Shown here: positions 10,580 through 19,658 of the stretch, in pieces | Layout: each line of letters starts with the position of its first letter | How positions within the stretch are numbered: position 1 is the first letter of the stretch | Origin: Stutzerimonas stutzeri | Lineage (GTDB): Bacteria > Pseudomonadota > Gammaproteobacteria > Pseudomonadales > Pseudomonadaceae | Direction of reading: 5' to 3' | Assembly: GCF_002909485.1 (NCBI RefSeq) | Contig: NZ_PPXG01000007.1 | Span: 124,001-188,000, forward strand | DNA length: 64,000 nt | Position numbers and translations under genes: made by a program | The notes under the pieces: model-generated | The model's database searches: none | What the model was told of the DNA's origin: nothing | The model's input: only the letters and a program-made list of their open reading frames with translations

Positions 10580-11007
10580 CAGGGCGACGCCTGCGCCTCG
10601 ACCGTGGTGATCCGCAGCTGACCGAAGCCCAGCTTGCCAGCGGCGTCCATCGCGGTGATCACCGCCTGATGCGGCGTCTTACCGTCGGCGCTAATGATCA
10701 TCGGAAGACGGTTATCGCCACCGGACTCCTTGCTCAGAGCTGCCATCAGCGAGTTGAGGTCATTCTTCAACAGCGCCTTGCCGTTAAGAGAATAATTGCC
10801 AGCCACGTCGATCAATACTTCCAGCTGACGAGTCTCGGAGGACTCTGGGGGCGTGCCGCTTGCCGCTTCCGGCAGATCGACCTTGAGCTGCGTTTCACGA
10901 GTGAAAGTGGTGGTGACCACGAAGAACAACAGCAGGATGAACACCACATCGATCAGAGGGGCCAGTCCTATCTCGACGTTCTCGCGGGGTTTGCGACGGA
11001 ATTTCAC
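10579..11007 (-). CDS. exbD: ExbD/TolR-family biopolymer transport protein
   Basis: 142 aa starting with GTG that overlaps the exbB stop (GTGA). One transmembrane helix (about residues 15-38, [19 protein letters not shown]) carries the proton-channel Asp in the LIDVVF motif, followed by a periplasmic domain. It should work with the adjacent ExbB as a proton-driven motor. The local energised partner (a TonB-like protein) is not in the window. Confidence 0.92.
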   Translation of the reverse strand: MKFRRKPRENVEIGLAPLIDVVFILLLFFVVTTTFTRETQLKVDLPEAASGTPPESSETRQLEVLIDVAGNYSLNGKALLKNDLNSLMAALSKESGGDNRLPMIISADGKTPHQAVITAMDAAGKLGFGQLRITTVEAQASP

Positions 11008-11636
11008 GCCTTTTCCTCACCGAGATCGACATCGCGGTCGCCCTGCACCACTTCCACCAGCTTGATCGCTTCCTGCTCCATGCCCACAACCAGCTCGTCA
11101 ACACGACGCTGCAGGAAACGATGGAAGAATAACGCAGGGATACCGACCATCAGACCAGCAGCAGTGGTGATCAACGCCTTGGCAATACCACCGGCCAGCA
11201 GCGGCGCGTTGGCCATGCCCGAATCCATGAAGGCGCTGAATATCTGGATCATGCCCAGCACCGTTCCCAGCAGACCCAGCAGGGGCGCGATGCCAGCAAT
11301 CGTTCCCAACGCATTGAGGTAGCGCTCAAGGTCATGGACCACCCTGGCCGCTGCTTCCTCGATGCACTCCTTCATGATCTCGCGACCACGCTTGGAATTG
11401 CTGAGGCCGGCGGCAAGGATCTCACCCAAGGGAGAGTCTGCGCGAAGCTCTTTAAGCTTCTGGTTGCTGAGTTTCTTATCCTTGATCCATTTCCATACCT
11501 GCCCCAGCAGATGGGGCGGTGTAACGCGGCTTGGACGCAGCGTCCACAAGCGTTCAGCGACGATGCCAGCAGCCGCGATGGAACACAGAATGATTGGCAG
11601 CATTATCCAGCCGCCTGCTTTGACCAGCTCCCACAC
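11004..11636 (-). CDS. exbB: ExbB/TolQ/MotA-family proton channel protein
   Basis: 210 aa, GTG start with GAGGGG upstream. Three membrane segments are visible (about residues 8-28, 105-135 and 145-175), with the family signatures GLLGTVLGMI and ALITTAAGLMVGIPAL. An exbB gene next to comEC (called comA there) has been reported as required for natural transformation of P. stutzeri. This gene is next to comEC, so it is likely the same locus. It also heads the exbD-lpxK operon. Confidence 0.93.
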   Translation of the reverse strand: MWELVKAGGWIMLPIILCSIAAAGIVAERLWTLRPSRVTPPHLLGQVWKWIKDKKLSNQKLKELRADSPLGEILAAGLSNSKRGREIMKECIEEAAARVVHDLERYLNALGTIAGIAPLLGLLGTVLGMIQIFSAFMDSGMANAPLLAGGIAKALITTAAGLMVGIPALFFHRFLQRRVDELVVGMEQEAIKLVEVVQGDRDVDLGEEKA

Positions 11637-11707
11637 GAGATGAATCCCCCTCGAAAAAGTGGCGCCACTCTAGCACAGGGTCGAGGGGGCGCCGACGGCC
11701 GCCGTTC

Positions 11708-13933
11708 TCATTTTTCCCGCCAGAATCGACGTTGTGACCGCTGCACGTCAGCCGGGGAGAAGCGACCAAGATCGATGCGGACGGCGCCATGCACGGCGGT
11801 GTCATAAGACTCGATACCGAGAGCCTCCAGGCGGGCGGCGACCTCCGGGTGAGGATGTCCGAACGCATTGTGCAGGCTCCGGGAGATTAGTGCAGCTCTA
11901 GGCCCAACGGTGCGCAAAAACGGCTCCGAAGAGGAACTTCGGCTGCCATGATGCGGTAGCAGCAGCCAATGCGCCTGCACCGTTTGCCCGCTCAGGAGCA
12001 ATGCGCGCTCTGCCGCGTGATCGATATCTCCGGTAAGCAGCATCCGCTCACCATCCGCCTCTACGATCAGAACGCATGAGCGCTGGTTGCTATCGCGTGC
12101 CGCCTGCCACTGCCATAAGCGAAAGTGCACGCTATCCCACTGCCACTCGGTACCGTCTTCGCACGTCTCTGCGCCGAGATCAGTGGGATGTCGTTGGGGC
12201 TCGCCACTGACGATCCGATCAACCGGCATCAAGCGCCTGATTGCCTGCGCACCACCGGCGTGATCGTTATCCGCGTGGCTGAGCAGCAGCATGTTCAGCC
12301 CATCGACTCCCAGGGTCCGCAACGAAGGAAAGACGACGCGCTCGCCCATATCGAAGTCGCCTTGACTCGGCCCGGCGTCGTAGAGAAGCGCGTGCGTGCG
12401 TGTCAGCACCAACACCGACAGCCCCTGCCCTACATCCAGCATCCATACCTGCGCGTGCCCCTCAGGCACTGACGCCCGTGGAGGAAAGGCCAGAGGCAGC
12501 AACATCACAAGCCCTAGCGCACGCAGCGGTAGCCCAGCGGGTAGCAGCAGCAGAAAAACGCCCAATACGACCGCCGGCCAGGCCCACAATGAAAGGCCGC
12601 TAGCAAGCCACGCGGGCTGCCAGTTCGAGATGATCGTCAACAGATCGAACAGCATCGCCAGCGACCAGCCAACCGCCAGCAGCAACGACTCACCAATGCC
12701 CCATAGCGGCAGCAACATAGTGCCCAGCAACGCAAAAGGCACCGTCAGGCTCACCCAGGGTACGGCAATAAGATTGGCCAACGGGCCGCTGGCGCTGATC
12801 GGCAGCCCCAGCGCCAATAGAAGCGGCAATAGACCAATAGAGGCCGCCCACTGGGCCCGCACCAACGCTTTCCACCAAACCCAATGACCAAGCCGCCCGG
12901 AGAACACCAGCGCCAGCACCGCGACAGCACCGAAAGAAAGCCAAAAGCCAGGCTGCAGCGTAACCAGCGGATCGATTAGCAAAACACCGTTGAGCGCCAG
13001 TAATAGGGGCTGCCAGACGCCCAGATGGCGAAAGCGCAAACGCCAGATCAGAATTACGGCCACCATGAGGCAGGCACGCCGTACCGGAACATCGAAGCCA
13101 GCCAACCAGCCATACGCCAGCGCGCCGGCAAGGGCAAGACCGCACGCCCAGGGTAACCAGGGCACCCGCCGCGGCCAGAGTCCTGAGCGCGCCAATAGCG
13201 CAATCAATCCATACAGCATTCCGGCCAGAATGCCGATGTGCTGCCCGGAAATGACCATCAGGTGCACCGTGCCCGTGTCCTGCAAGACCCTCCAGTCGCT
13301 TCGACTCAGTCCGGAATCGTCGCCTACTACCAGTGCGGCCACTGCACCTTGCCGGCCAGAAGCTGGAATAGCCATCAGACGGGCTCTCAGCCGGTCACGC
13401 CAACCATCGGTCGCTGCGGGGCTCGACAAGCGCTCGCCAGCCTTGACGCTGCCAGTCGCACCTATTCGCCGCGCCAGCAGCCAGGCTTCGTAATCGAAGG
13501 ATTGCGGATTGACCAGACCGCGGGGACGCTTCAGTCGCGCGGCCAACCGCCAGCGCTCACCGGCCTGCATAGTCGGGCCGCCATACCAGGACAGCCGTAC
13601 TTTGGATGGCAGCCCGGCATGGCGCGACTCGATATCCACCAGTTCAAAACGGACAACGTTGCCAGCGCTACTGGGCAACCCGGTCACCGTTCCTTCGATC
13701 CAGAACGTCCGACCATCCTTCGATGCGGGCAGGCGATCATCGATAGCGGCCTGGCTCTGATAGCACGCCCAGGATAATCCGAGAAGAAACAGCCCCAGCG
13801 GCACCCATCGCCTTCGCAGGAGGAGTAAACAGCCCAAAGCGGCAAGCGCCAACCAGCCCCAAACGGCGGGAAGCGCCGGCAAGAAACGTGGCAGCACCAA
13901 ACCAGCGGCGAGCGCCAGCATCCATGTGCGCAT
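11708..13933 (-). CDS. comEC: ComEC/Rec2 DNA uptake channel
   Basis: 741 aa. Polytopic inner-membrane protein that takes incoming single-stranded DNA into the cytoplasm during natural transformation. An N-terminal DUF4131/OB-like region follows two to three membrane helices. A competence domain with about eight helices comes next (roughly residues 200-480). A C-terminal metallo-beta-lactamase domain has SHADNDHAGG (near 550) and LLPHHGSRSSSS. It is intact and full length. Same strand as exbB, with a 71-base gap between them. In P. stutzeri the orthologue is comA. Confidence 0.95.
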   Translation of the reverse strand: MRTWMLALAAGLVLPRFLPALPAVWGWLALAALGCLLLLRRRWVPLGLFLLGLSWACYQSQAAIDDRLPASKDGRTFWIEGTVTGLPSSAGNVVRFELVDIESRHAGLPSKVRLSWYGGPTMQAGERWRLAARLKRPRGLVNPQSFDYEAWLLARRIGATGSVKAGERLSSPAATDGWRDRLRARLMAIPASGRQGAVAALVVGDDSGLSRSDWRVLQDTGTVHLMVISGQHIGILAGMLYGLIALLARSGLWPRRVPWLPWACGLALAGALAYGWLAGFDVPVRRACLMVAVILIWRLRFRHLGVWQPLLLALNGVLLIDPLVTLQPGFWLSFGAVAVLALVFSGRLGHWVWWKALVRAQWAASIGLLPLLLALGLPISASGPLANLIAVPWVSLTVPFALLGTMLLPLWGIGESLLLAVGWSLAMLFDLLTIISNWQPAWLASGLSLWAWPAVVLGVFLLLLPAGLPLRALGLVMLLPLAFPPRASVPEGHAQVWMLDVGQGLSVLVLTRTHALLYDAGPSQGDFDMGERVVFPSLRTLGVDGLNMLLLSHADNDHAGGAQAIRRLMPVDRIVSGEPQRHPTDLGAETCEDGTEWQWDSVHFRLWQWQAARDSNQRSCVLIVEADGERMLLTGDIDHAAERALLLSGQTVQAHWLLLPHHGSRSSSSEPFLRTVGPRAALISRSLHNAFGHPHPEVAARLEALGIESYDTAVHGAVRIDLGRFSPADVQRSQRRFWREK

Positions 13934-14083
13934 ACTTTCTGACTCCCAGGAATCCTTTCCAGGACCGCAATTCGCGGATGGTCAATTTGTCGCAGGCGTA
14001 GACGTAATGTCACAAAACTACTGTCAGCGTCGCCCCCCGATTCAAGGCATAATCGCCGGGCTGCAACCTGCCAGAGAACCTTC

Positions 14084-14599
14084 ATGCCGCGTCGTTTTTT
14101 CAAACGCTACATGCCACACCCAGATCGCATCAAGACTAACAAGTCGCTGCGTTTTCTTGGCGCGCTGATTCACGATCCTAACCTCTGGCATCTCAATCGG
14201 CATTCGGTAGCCCGCGCGATGGCGACCGGACTGTTCTGGGCCATGATCCCAATACCGATGCAGATGGTCGCTGCAGCCCTCTGTGCTTTGCCTTCGCGGG
14301 CGAACCTGCCGATCGCAGTAGGACTCGTCTGGCTGACCAACCCGCTGACCATGCCGCCAGTGTTCTACTGCAACTACAAGATTGGCACCTGGCTGCTGGA
14401 TACTCCGGCGTCCAGCATGCCCGCGGAGCTGAGCCTGGCCTGGGTGCGGTACATGCTGCAGCACAATTGGCAACCGCTGTATCTGGGCTCGCTGGTCAGC
14501 GGAGTGGTTCTTGCGATACTTGGTTACGTACTCACCCAGGCCTACTGGCGCTGGTGGGTTGGCCGCAGCTGGCGCAAGCGCCAGAACGACCGCCGCTAA
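14084..14599 (+). CDS. DUF2062 membrane protein
   Basis: 171 aa. DUF2062 family: a basic N-terminus (PRRFFKRYMPHPDRIK), a conserved hydrophobic region with SVARAMATGLFWAMIPIPMQ, then WLTNPLTMPP and a second membrane segment near 135-155. No biochemical function is known for the family. It is divergent from comEC and converges on lolE with a six-base gap. The same neighbours are remembered from P. aeruginosa. Confidence 0.88.
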   Translation: MPRRFFKRYMPHPDRIKTNKSLRFLGALIHDPNLWHLNRHSVARAMATGLFWAMIPIPMQMVAAALCALPSRANLPIAVGLVWLTNPLTMPPVFYCNYKIGTWLLDTPASSMPAELSLAWVRYMLQHNWQPLYLGSLVSGVVLAILGYVLTQAYWRWWVGRSWRKRQNDRR

Positions 14600-14605
14600 A
14601 GCGGA

Positions 14606-15850
14606 TCACTCGTAGCGCAGCGCCTCGGCCGGCTGAGTCTGCGCTGCCCGCCAGGCCGGATAAAGAGTCGCCAGGAAGCTCAAGCTCAACGCAGCCACGG
14701 AAACCAGCACAACATCCTCCAGACGCAGCTCCGATGGCAGGGTGCTGATGAAGTAAACGTCCGAACTGAAGATATGCTGGCCAGAAACCCTTTCCAGCCA
14801 AGCCACCAAGGCGCTCACGTTCAGCGCTCCAAGCACGCCCAGAATTACCCCGATCACCGTGCCGCTGAAGCCGATGATGCTGCCCTGCACCATGAAGATC
14901 GCCATGACCTGCCGGGGTGTAGCTCCCAGAGTGCGCAGAATGGCGATGTCAGCACGCTTGTCGGCGACGACCATGATCAGGGTCGCGATGATGTTGAATG
15001 CCGCAACAGCGACGATAAGCATCAGCAACAGACCAATCATGGTCTTTTCCATCTTCATTGCGCTGAACAAACTGCCCTGCGTGTACGACCAGTCCTCCAC
15101 ATGGAAGCCATCACCGAGCGAGGCACTAACCTGAGCAGCCACCTCCGGCGCGCGATACAGATCGCTTAGCTTGAGTCGTACGCCCTGAACCTGCTGCGGA
15201 CCCCAGCGGTGGATTTGCGCGGCATCAGTACGATGAATCATGCCTAGACTGCCATCCAGGTCAGCACCAACCTTAAACACCCCCACCACATTCAACCGCT
15301 GCATACGCGGCGTGATGCCACCTGGCGAGGAGCTGACCTCTGGCACGATCAACGTCAACTTGTCACCCAGCTTCAGACCGAAACGCCTGGCGGTCATCAG
15401 CCCGATGATGACGCCGAACTCCCCCGGCTTCAGGTCATTCAGACTACCGCCGACCAGGTGTGAGCCTACGATGGACACATCCGCTTCCGCCTGCGGATCG
15501 ATACCACTGATCTGGATCGGCTGCATGCTGCCCTTGAACGACAGCATGCCCTCGAGCTGTGTAACCGGCGCCAGGCCTACAACTTGCGGATGTGCCGCCA
15601 GACGCGCCGCAACGGCCTGCCAATCATCAAGCGGCTGATCGCCAATGACCGTCGCGTGCGGCACCATGCCAAGAATTCGCGAGCTCATTTCACGCTGAAA
15701 ACCGTTCATCACCGATAACACCATGATCATCGCCAGCACTCCGAGCGCCAGGCCGATCAATGAAGTCAGGGAAATGAACGAGATGAAGTGATTGCGGCGC
15801 TTCGCACGCGTATAGCGACTGCCGATGAAAACACTGAGGGGCCTGAACAT
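14606..15850 (-). CDS. lolE: Lipoprotein-releasing ABC transporter permease (LolC/LolE family)
   Basis: 414 aa. One of two related permeases that, with LolD, extract mature lipoproteins from the inner membrane and hand them to LolA. There is an N-terminal membrane segment (about 20-48), a large periplasmic domain, and three C-terminal segments (about 270-300, 315-345 and 375-400) of the FtsX/MacB type. It is about two-thirds similar by eye to the product of 16556-17803, with the same MFRPLSV start. Which is LolC and which LolE is set only by order. Confidence 0.93.
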   Translation of the reverse strand: MFRPLSVFIGSRYTRAKRRNHFISFISLTSLIGLALGVLAMIMVLSVMNGFQREMSSRILGMVPHATVIGDQPLDDWQAVAARLAAHPQVVGLAPVTQLEGMLSFKGSMQPIQISGIDPQAEADVSIVGSHLVGGSLNDLKPGEFGVIIGLMTARRFGLKLGDKLTLIVPEVSSSPGGITPRMQRLNVVGVFKVGADLDGSLGMIHRTDAAQIHRWGPQQVQGVRLKLSDLYRAPEVAAQVSASLGDGFHVEDWSYTQGSLFSAMKMEKTMIGLLLMLIVAVAAFNIIATLIMVVADKRADIAILRTLGATPRQVMAIFMVQGSIIGFSGTVIGVILGVLGALNVSALVAWLERVSGQHIFSSDVYFISTLPSELRLEDVVLVSVAALSLSFLATLYPAWRAAQTQPAEALRYE

Positions 15851-16563
15851 TATTCGACCACCAAACGCCCGTCTTCCAGCCGCAGGATCTGATCCATCTG
15901 CGCGGCGAGTTGACGATCATGAGTGACGACCAGAAAAGCCGTCTGCAGCGAGGTACTAAGCTCGAGCATCAGGTCCTGAATGCCCTGAGCGGTGTGATGA
16001 TCGAGGTTGCCGGTGGGCTCATCGAGCAATACCAGGGCTGGTTCGTTGACCAGCGCCCGAGCGATGGCAACTCGCTGCCGCTCGCCGCCCGACAGCTCCG
16101 ATGGCTTGTGCTCCAGACGATGGCCGAGCCCCACCCGCTGCAGCAGAGCAGCGGCCCGCTGACGCGCCTCCGGGATGGGAGTCCGGCCGATCAGCAGCGG
16201 CATGCAGACATTTTCCAGCGCGGTGAACTCGGCGAGCAGATGATGAAACTGATAGACGAAGCCCAGCGCCCGATTGCGCAACAGCCCCCGATCTTTTTCG
16301 TTGAGCGCCGATAGCTCTTCACCGGCCAACCAGACGCTACCCTCGCTCGGCGTGTCCAGGCCGCCAAGCAGATTTAGCAAGGTGCTCTTGCCCGAGCCCG
16401 AGCTGCCGACAATGGCTACGCGCTGCCCTGGGAAAAGCTCTAGTTGCAGCCCAGCCAATACCTCGACCGATTCGGGGCCCTGCTCGTAGCGCTTGCCCAG
16501 ATTGCGGCAGCTCAGTACCGCCTGCGTTTGCGAAGACTGCTCGTTCATAACCCGCTCACTCAT
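15850..16563 (-). CDS. lolD: Lipoprotein-releasing ABC transporter ATPase LolD
   Basis: 237 aa from ATG 16563, which has an AGAGG-like site; ATG 16548 is an alternative. Walker [10 protein letters not shown] is near residue 50, the signature LSGGERQR near 150, Walker [13 protein letters not shown] follows, and the H-loop is VVTHD. It energises lipoprotein release by LolC/LolE. It overlaps the upstream lolC stop by eight bases and its stop touches the lolE ATG, so the three genes form one operon. Confidence 0.96.
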   Translation of the reverse strand: MSERVMNEQSSQTQAVLSCRNLGKRYEQGPESVEVLAGLQLELFPGQRVAIVGSSGSGKSTLLNLLGGLDTPSEGSVWLAGEELSALNEKDRGLLRNRALGFVYQFHHLLAEFTALENVCMPLLIGRTPIPEARQRAAALLQRVGLGHRLEHKPSELSGGERQRVAIARALVNEPALVLLDEPTGNLDHHTAQGIQDLMLELSTSLQTAFLVVTHDRQLAAQMDQILRLEDGRLVVE

Positions 16564-17803
16564 AACGAAGCGCCTCTGCCGGCTGGGTGCGTGCGGCACG
16601 CCAAGCTGGATACAGGGTCGCGAGAAAACTCAAAACCAAAGCTGCGACACAGACCTGGATGACATCGGCAGCCATCAACCGCGACGGCAGATAGTCGATG
16701 AAATACACATCGGCACTTAGAAACTTATGGCCGATCAGGCGCTCCAGACCGGCGATCCAGCTGCTCACATTGACCGCAGCGAACATGCCAAGCAACGCGC
16801 CTACCAGCGTGCCGACGACACCGATCACTGTCCCCTGCACCATGAAGATTGCCATGATCTGCTTCGGCGTCGCGCCAAGGGTGCGCAGGATGGCGATATC
16901 GCCTCGCTTGTCGGTCACGACCATGACCAATGTCGAAATGATGTTGAACGCCGCGACCGCGACGATCAGCAACAGCAGCAGACCAATCATCGCCTTTTCC
17001 ATACGGATCGCCTGATAGAGGTTGCCGTGAGTGCGGGTCCAATCACGAGAAAAGAAGTCGTCGCCAAGCTGCCCAGCGAGTTCCCAAGCAATGCGCGGTG
17101 CCTGGAACAAGTCGTCGAAACGTAGACGCAACCCTTGCACTTGATCCGGCTGCCAACGCTGCAAACGGGCGATGTCGGCGATGTTGGCCAGGGCGACGTA
17201 GCCGTCGATCTCGCCCGCTCCCACGTGGAAGATACCGGTCACCGTAAAGCGCTTCATGCGCGGGAACATTCCCGCTGGCGTCACGGTTACCTCGGGCGCC
17301 ACGAAGGTGATCTTGTCGCCAACGCCTGCACCAAGCTTGGCGGCAGCCTTATCGCCGATGATGATGCCGAAATCCCCGGGTGCCAGATCGTCCAGCGAAC
17401 CTTCACGAAAGAACTGATCGATGATCGACACCTGCCGTTCGGCCTGGGGATCCACAGCATTTATCAGGATTTTGGTGACCTGTCCCTGATGGGTTAGAAG
17501 TCCCTGACTCTGAATAAAGGGCGCGGTGGCCACGACCTGAGAATGGTGCTCGAGACGCGACCCCAGTGCCTGCCAGCCACTGATCGGCGTCGGGCTTTCA
17601 ATGGTCGCGTGCGGAACCATACCAAGCACGCGAGTGCGCATTTCGTGGTCGAAACCGTTCATCACCGATAGCACGACAATCATCACCAGGACGCCGAGGG
17701 CTAGCCCGATCATCGAGGTCAAGGAGATGAAGGAAACGAAAAGACTACGACGTCTGGCGCGGGTGTAACGCGCTCCGATGTATACGGACAGCGGTCTGAA
17801 CAT
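16556..17803 (-). CDS. lolC: Lipoprotein-releasing ABC transporter permease (LolC/LolE family)
   Basis: 415 aa from ATG 17803, chosen because the downstream paralogue also begins MFRPLSV and an earlier in-frame start (17839) adds unrelated residues. Same layout as the lolE product: one N-terminal and three C-terminal membrane segments around a periplasmic domain, ending in the shared [19 protein letters not shown]. First gene of lolC-lolD-lolE. The ribosome site is weak for either start. Confidence 0.93.
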   Translation of the reverse strand: MFRPLSVYIGARYTRARRRSLFVSFISLTSMIGLALGVLVMIVVLSVMNGFDHEMRTRVLGMVPHATIESPTPISGWQALGSRLEHHSQVVATAPFIQSQGLLTHQGQVTKILINAVDPQAERQVSIIDQFFREGSLDDLAPGDFGIIIGDKAAAKLGAGVGDKITFVAPEVTVTPAGMFPRMKRFTVTGIFHVGAGEIDGYVALANIADIARLQRWQPDQVQGLRLRFDDLFQAPRIAWELAGQLGDDFFSRDWTRTHGNLYQAIRMEKAMIGLLLLLIVAVAAFNIISTLVMVVTDKRGDIAILRTLGATPKQIMAIFMVQGTVIGVVGTLVGALLGMFAAVNVSSWIAGLERLIGHKFLSADVYFIDYLPSRLMAADVIQVCVAALVLSFLATLYPAWRAARTQPAEALRYE

Positions 17804-17894
17804 AAATCGACGGGTTCGCTGGCGGGAAGAAACTAACATGCAGCTGACGCAACCGCGGGGCCTGATACACTCTGGCCACTGCTGCTAACCGGGT

Positions 17895-18473
17895 ATGGTC
17901 ATGCCGACACAAGACACTGAAGAACGCCGCGAATACTACCGTATCGAAGATCACGTGGCACTGGAAATCATCCCGGCGAACCAGAACGAAGGCTCATGTA
18001 GCGAGCCTCTGCCGCCGCTATTCAGCCTGCTTGGCGAGCTGCACCAGCTCGATTTCGAGGCGCAGCATTTGTTGCGCCAGATTGCCGAGAGCAACCGCAC
18101 GCTGGCCAACTACCTGAAGGTCCAGAACAAGCGAATCGAGCTTCTAGGCCAGGCGTTGGCTCAGGACCTGCTGAAAGATCAGGGCGCGCCACAGCCTGTG
18201 GTGTTATCCGAGGGAGGCATCAGCTTCGCCAGTGACAAGCCGCTAAGCAACGGTGAGGTCCTCACCCTGAAGCTGATACTGCTGCCGCAAGGGCTTGGGC
18301 TGCTGCTGGAAGCACGGGTCATTTATTGCACAAGCATGGACGATGGACGCTATGACATCGGCACGGAGTTTGAAGCGTTGACTGATGCACAGCGGCAGCT
18401 GCTCGCACGGCATATCCTGCAGAAACAGGCGCTGGAGCGGCGCCTGGCCCTGGAAAGCCTGCAAGGAGATTGA
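17895..18473 (+). CDS. PilZ-domain protein (possible cyclic-di-GMP effector)
   Basis: 192 aa. The start ERREYYRIEDHVALEI has the RxxxR-type motif expected of PilZ. A helical stretch (about 40-85) leads into a beta-rich C-terminal half with LSEGGISFASDKPL, close to the D/NxSxxG motif. This suggests c-di-GMP binding, though the first arginine pair is not ideal (RREYYR). Divergent from lolC. It is followed after 3 bases by a small periplasmic protein gene and then glpQ, with tight spacing that implies one operon. Start could also be the ATG at 17901. Confidence 0.8.
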   Translation: MVMPTQDTEERREYYRIEDHVALEIIPANQNEGSCSEPLPPLFSLLGELHQLDFEAQHLLRQIAESNRTLANYLKVQNKRIELLGQALAQDLLKDQGAPQPVVLSEGGISFASDKPLSNGEVLTLKLILLPQGLGLLLEARVIYCTSMDDGRYDIGTEFEALTDAQRQLLARHILQKQALERRLALESLQGD

Positions 18474-18476
18474 ACC

Positions 18477-18785
18477 ATGCGCCGCCTGGCGACCCTGTTG
18501 TTCGTACTGACACTCAGCCCCAACCTATTTGCCGAAGACATCCGCATATCTGTTGGTCAGCAAGGCCTGCCGGAAATGACAATGCCGACGCGGGGCGATT
18601 CAAAAAACCAAGTACTGGATCGCTTCGGCCTTGCCGATGAAGAGCGGCCGACGGTAGGCCGACCGCCCATCACTCGCTGGGACTATCGAGAGTTCTCTGT
18701 TTATTTCGAAGGCGACCGTGTCATCAACAGCGTCCGCCATCACCAGCGCCCCCAATTAACGCCAAAGGAAGATCTGCAACCGTGA
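18477..18785 (+). CDS. Small periplasmic protein of unknown function
   Basis: 102 aa with a clear signal peptide (MRRLATLLFVLTLSPNLFA, cleavage likely after residue 19). The mature part has VLDRFGLADEERPTVGRPPITRWDYREFSVYFEGDRVI. That pattern of a loop, a Trp-Asp-Tyr strand and a YFEGD strand resembles SmpA/OmlA-like beta folds. I recognise no enzyme motif. It is coupled to glpQ through a GTGA overlap and follows the PilZ gene by three bases, so it is a real gene. Confidence 0.75.
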   Translation: MRRLATLLFVLTLSPNLFAEDIRISVGQQGLPEMTMPTRGDSKNQVLDRFGLADEERPTVGRPPITRWDYREFSVYFEGDRVINSVRHHQRPQLTPKEDLQP

Positions 18786-19507
18786 CCCTCATCTACGGCC
18801 ACCGCGGCGCAAAAGGCGAAGCGCCAGAAAATACCCTGGCGAGCTTCGAGCAATGCCTGCAGCATGGCGTGCGTCGCTGCGAGCTGGATCTGCATCTGTC
18901 CCGCGACGGTGAACTGGTGGTCATTCATGATCCAACGCTCAAGCGCACCACCGGGCGCCGCGGAAAGGTCACACAACATGATGCCGAAGATCTGATCAGA
19001 TACGACGCACGCCTGGGCGGCCCCGGATGGAAAGAGCCATGCCCCATTCCGCGACTGAGCGAGCTATTCGAGAAATGCGATTTCGAACATTGGCAGCTTG
19101 AGGTGAAAAGCGCCTCGCGGGTTCGAGCTGCACGCACGGTGACAGCGGTCAGGGAACTCGCAGAGCGCCATCAATTGCTTGATCGCATCACCGTAACGTC
19201 CAGTTCGCGAGAGGTACTCCGCGCCCTGAACCGGCTGGCACCGGAGATCTCGCGGGGGCTGGTTGCCGAATACAACTGGCTGGACCCGCTGAAAGTCGCC
19301 CGTCAGTATGGCTGTGAGCTACTTGCACTGAAGTGGACCCTATGCTCGCCGGAACGACTGGAAAAAGCGCGTAAACAGGGTCTGCATGTTTCGGTATGGA
19401 CGGTGAACGAGCCAGCACTGATGCGCCGCCTTGCGGACTTCGGAGTCGACAGCCTGATCACGGACTATCCGGGCCTAGCCGTCGCAACCCTTGCGCAAGC
19501 CCGATAG
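18782..19507 (+). CDS. Glycerophosphodiester phosphodiesterase (cytosolic type)
   Basis: 241 aa, GTG start inside the upstream stop (GTGA). Releases glycerol 3-phosphate from deacylated phospholipids. The catalytic motif YGHRGAKGEAPENT (His and Arg) at residues 5-18 and VIHDPTLKRTT near 44-54 are intact. The metal-binding Glu of EVKSAS and the late LHVSVWTVN motif are also present. There is no signal peptide, so it resembles UgpQ rather than periplasmic GlpQ. It converges on sthA. Confidence 0.93.
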   Translation: MTLIYGHRGAKGEAPENTLASFEQCLQHGVRRCELDLHLSRDGELVVIHDPTLKRTTGRRGKVTQHDAEDLIRYDARLGGPGWKEPCPIPRLSELFEKCDFEHWQLEVKSASRVRAARTVTAVRELAERHQLLDRITVTSSSREVLRALNRLAPEISRGLVAEYNWLDPLKVARQYGCELLALKWTLCSPERLEKARKQGLHVSVWTVNEPALMRRLADFGVDSLITDYPGLAVATLAQAR

Positions 19508-19535
19508 AGTTTAAAACCAACGAACTGCAGCGCAG

Positions 19536-19562
19536 ATCCGACAGCGCATGTCGCTGTCGGAT
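19536..19562. terminator. Perfect 11-bp hairpin between convergent phosphodiesterase gene and sthA
   Basis: ATCCGACAGCG / CGCTGTCGGAT arms surround a 5-base loop. It is placed midway between two convergent genes, so it probably ends transcription from both sides. T-tracts are weak. Confidence 0.55.
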
Positions 19563-19658
19563 TGCCTTCACCTGATCAAAAGCTCTCCCGGTTAGGCCAG
19601 TGCCAATTCCGGGAATCGCTCCCCTCTCCAGCCGTTTCAGGCCACCGGCTGGAGCCGC

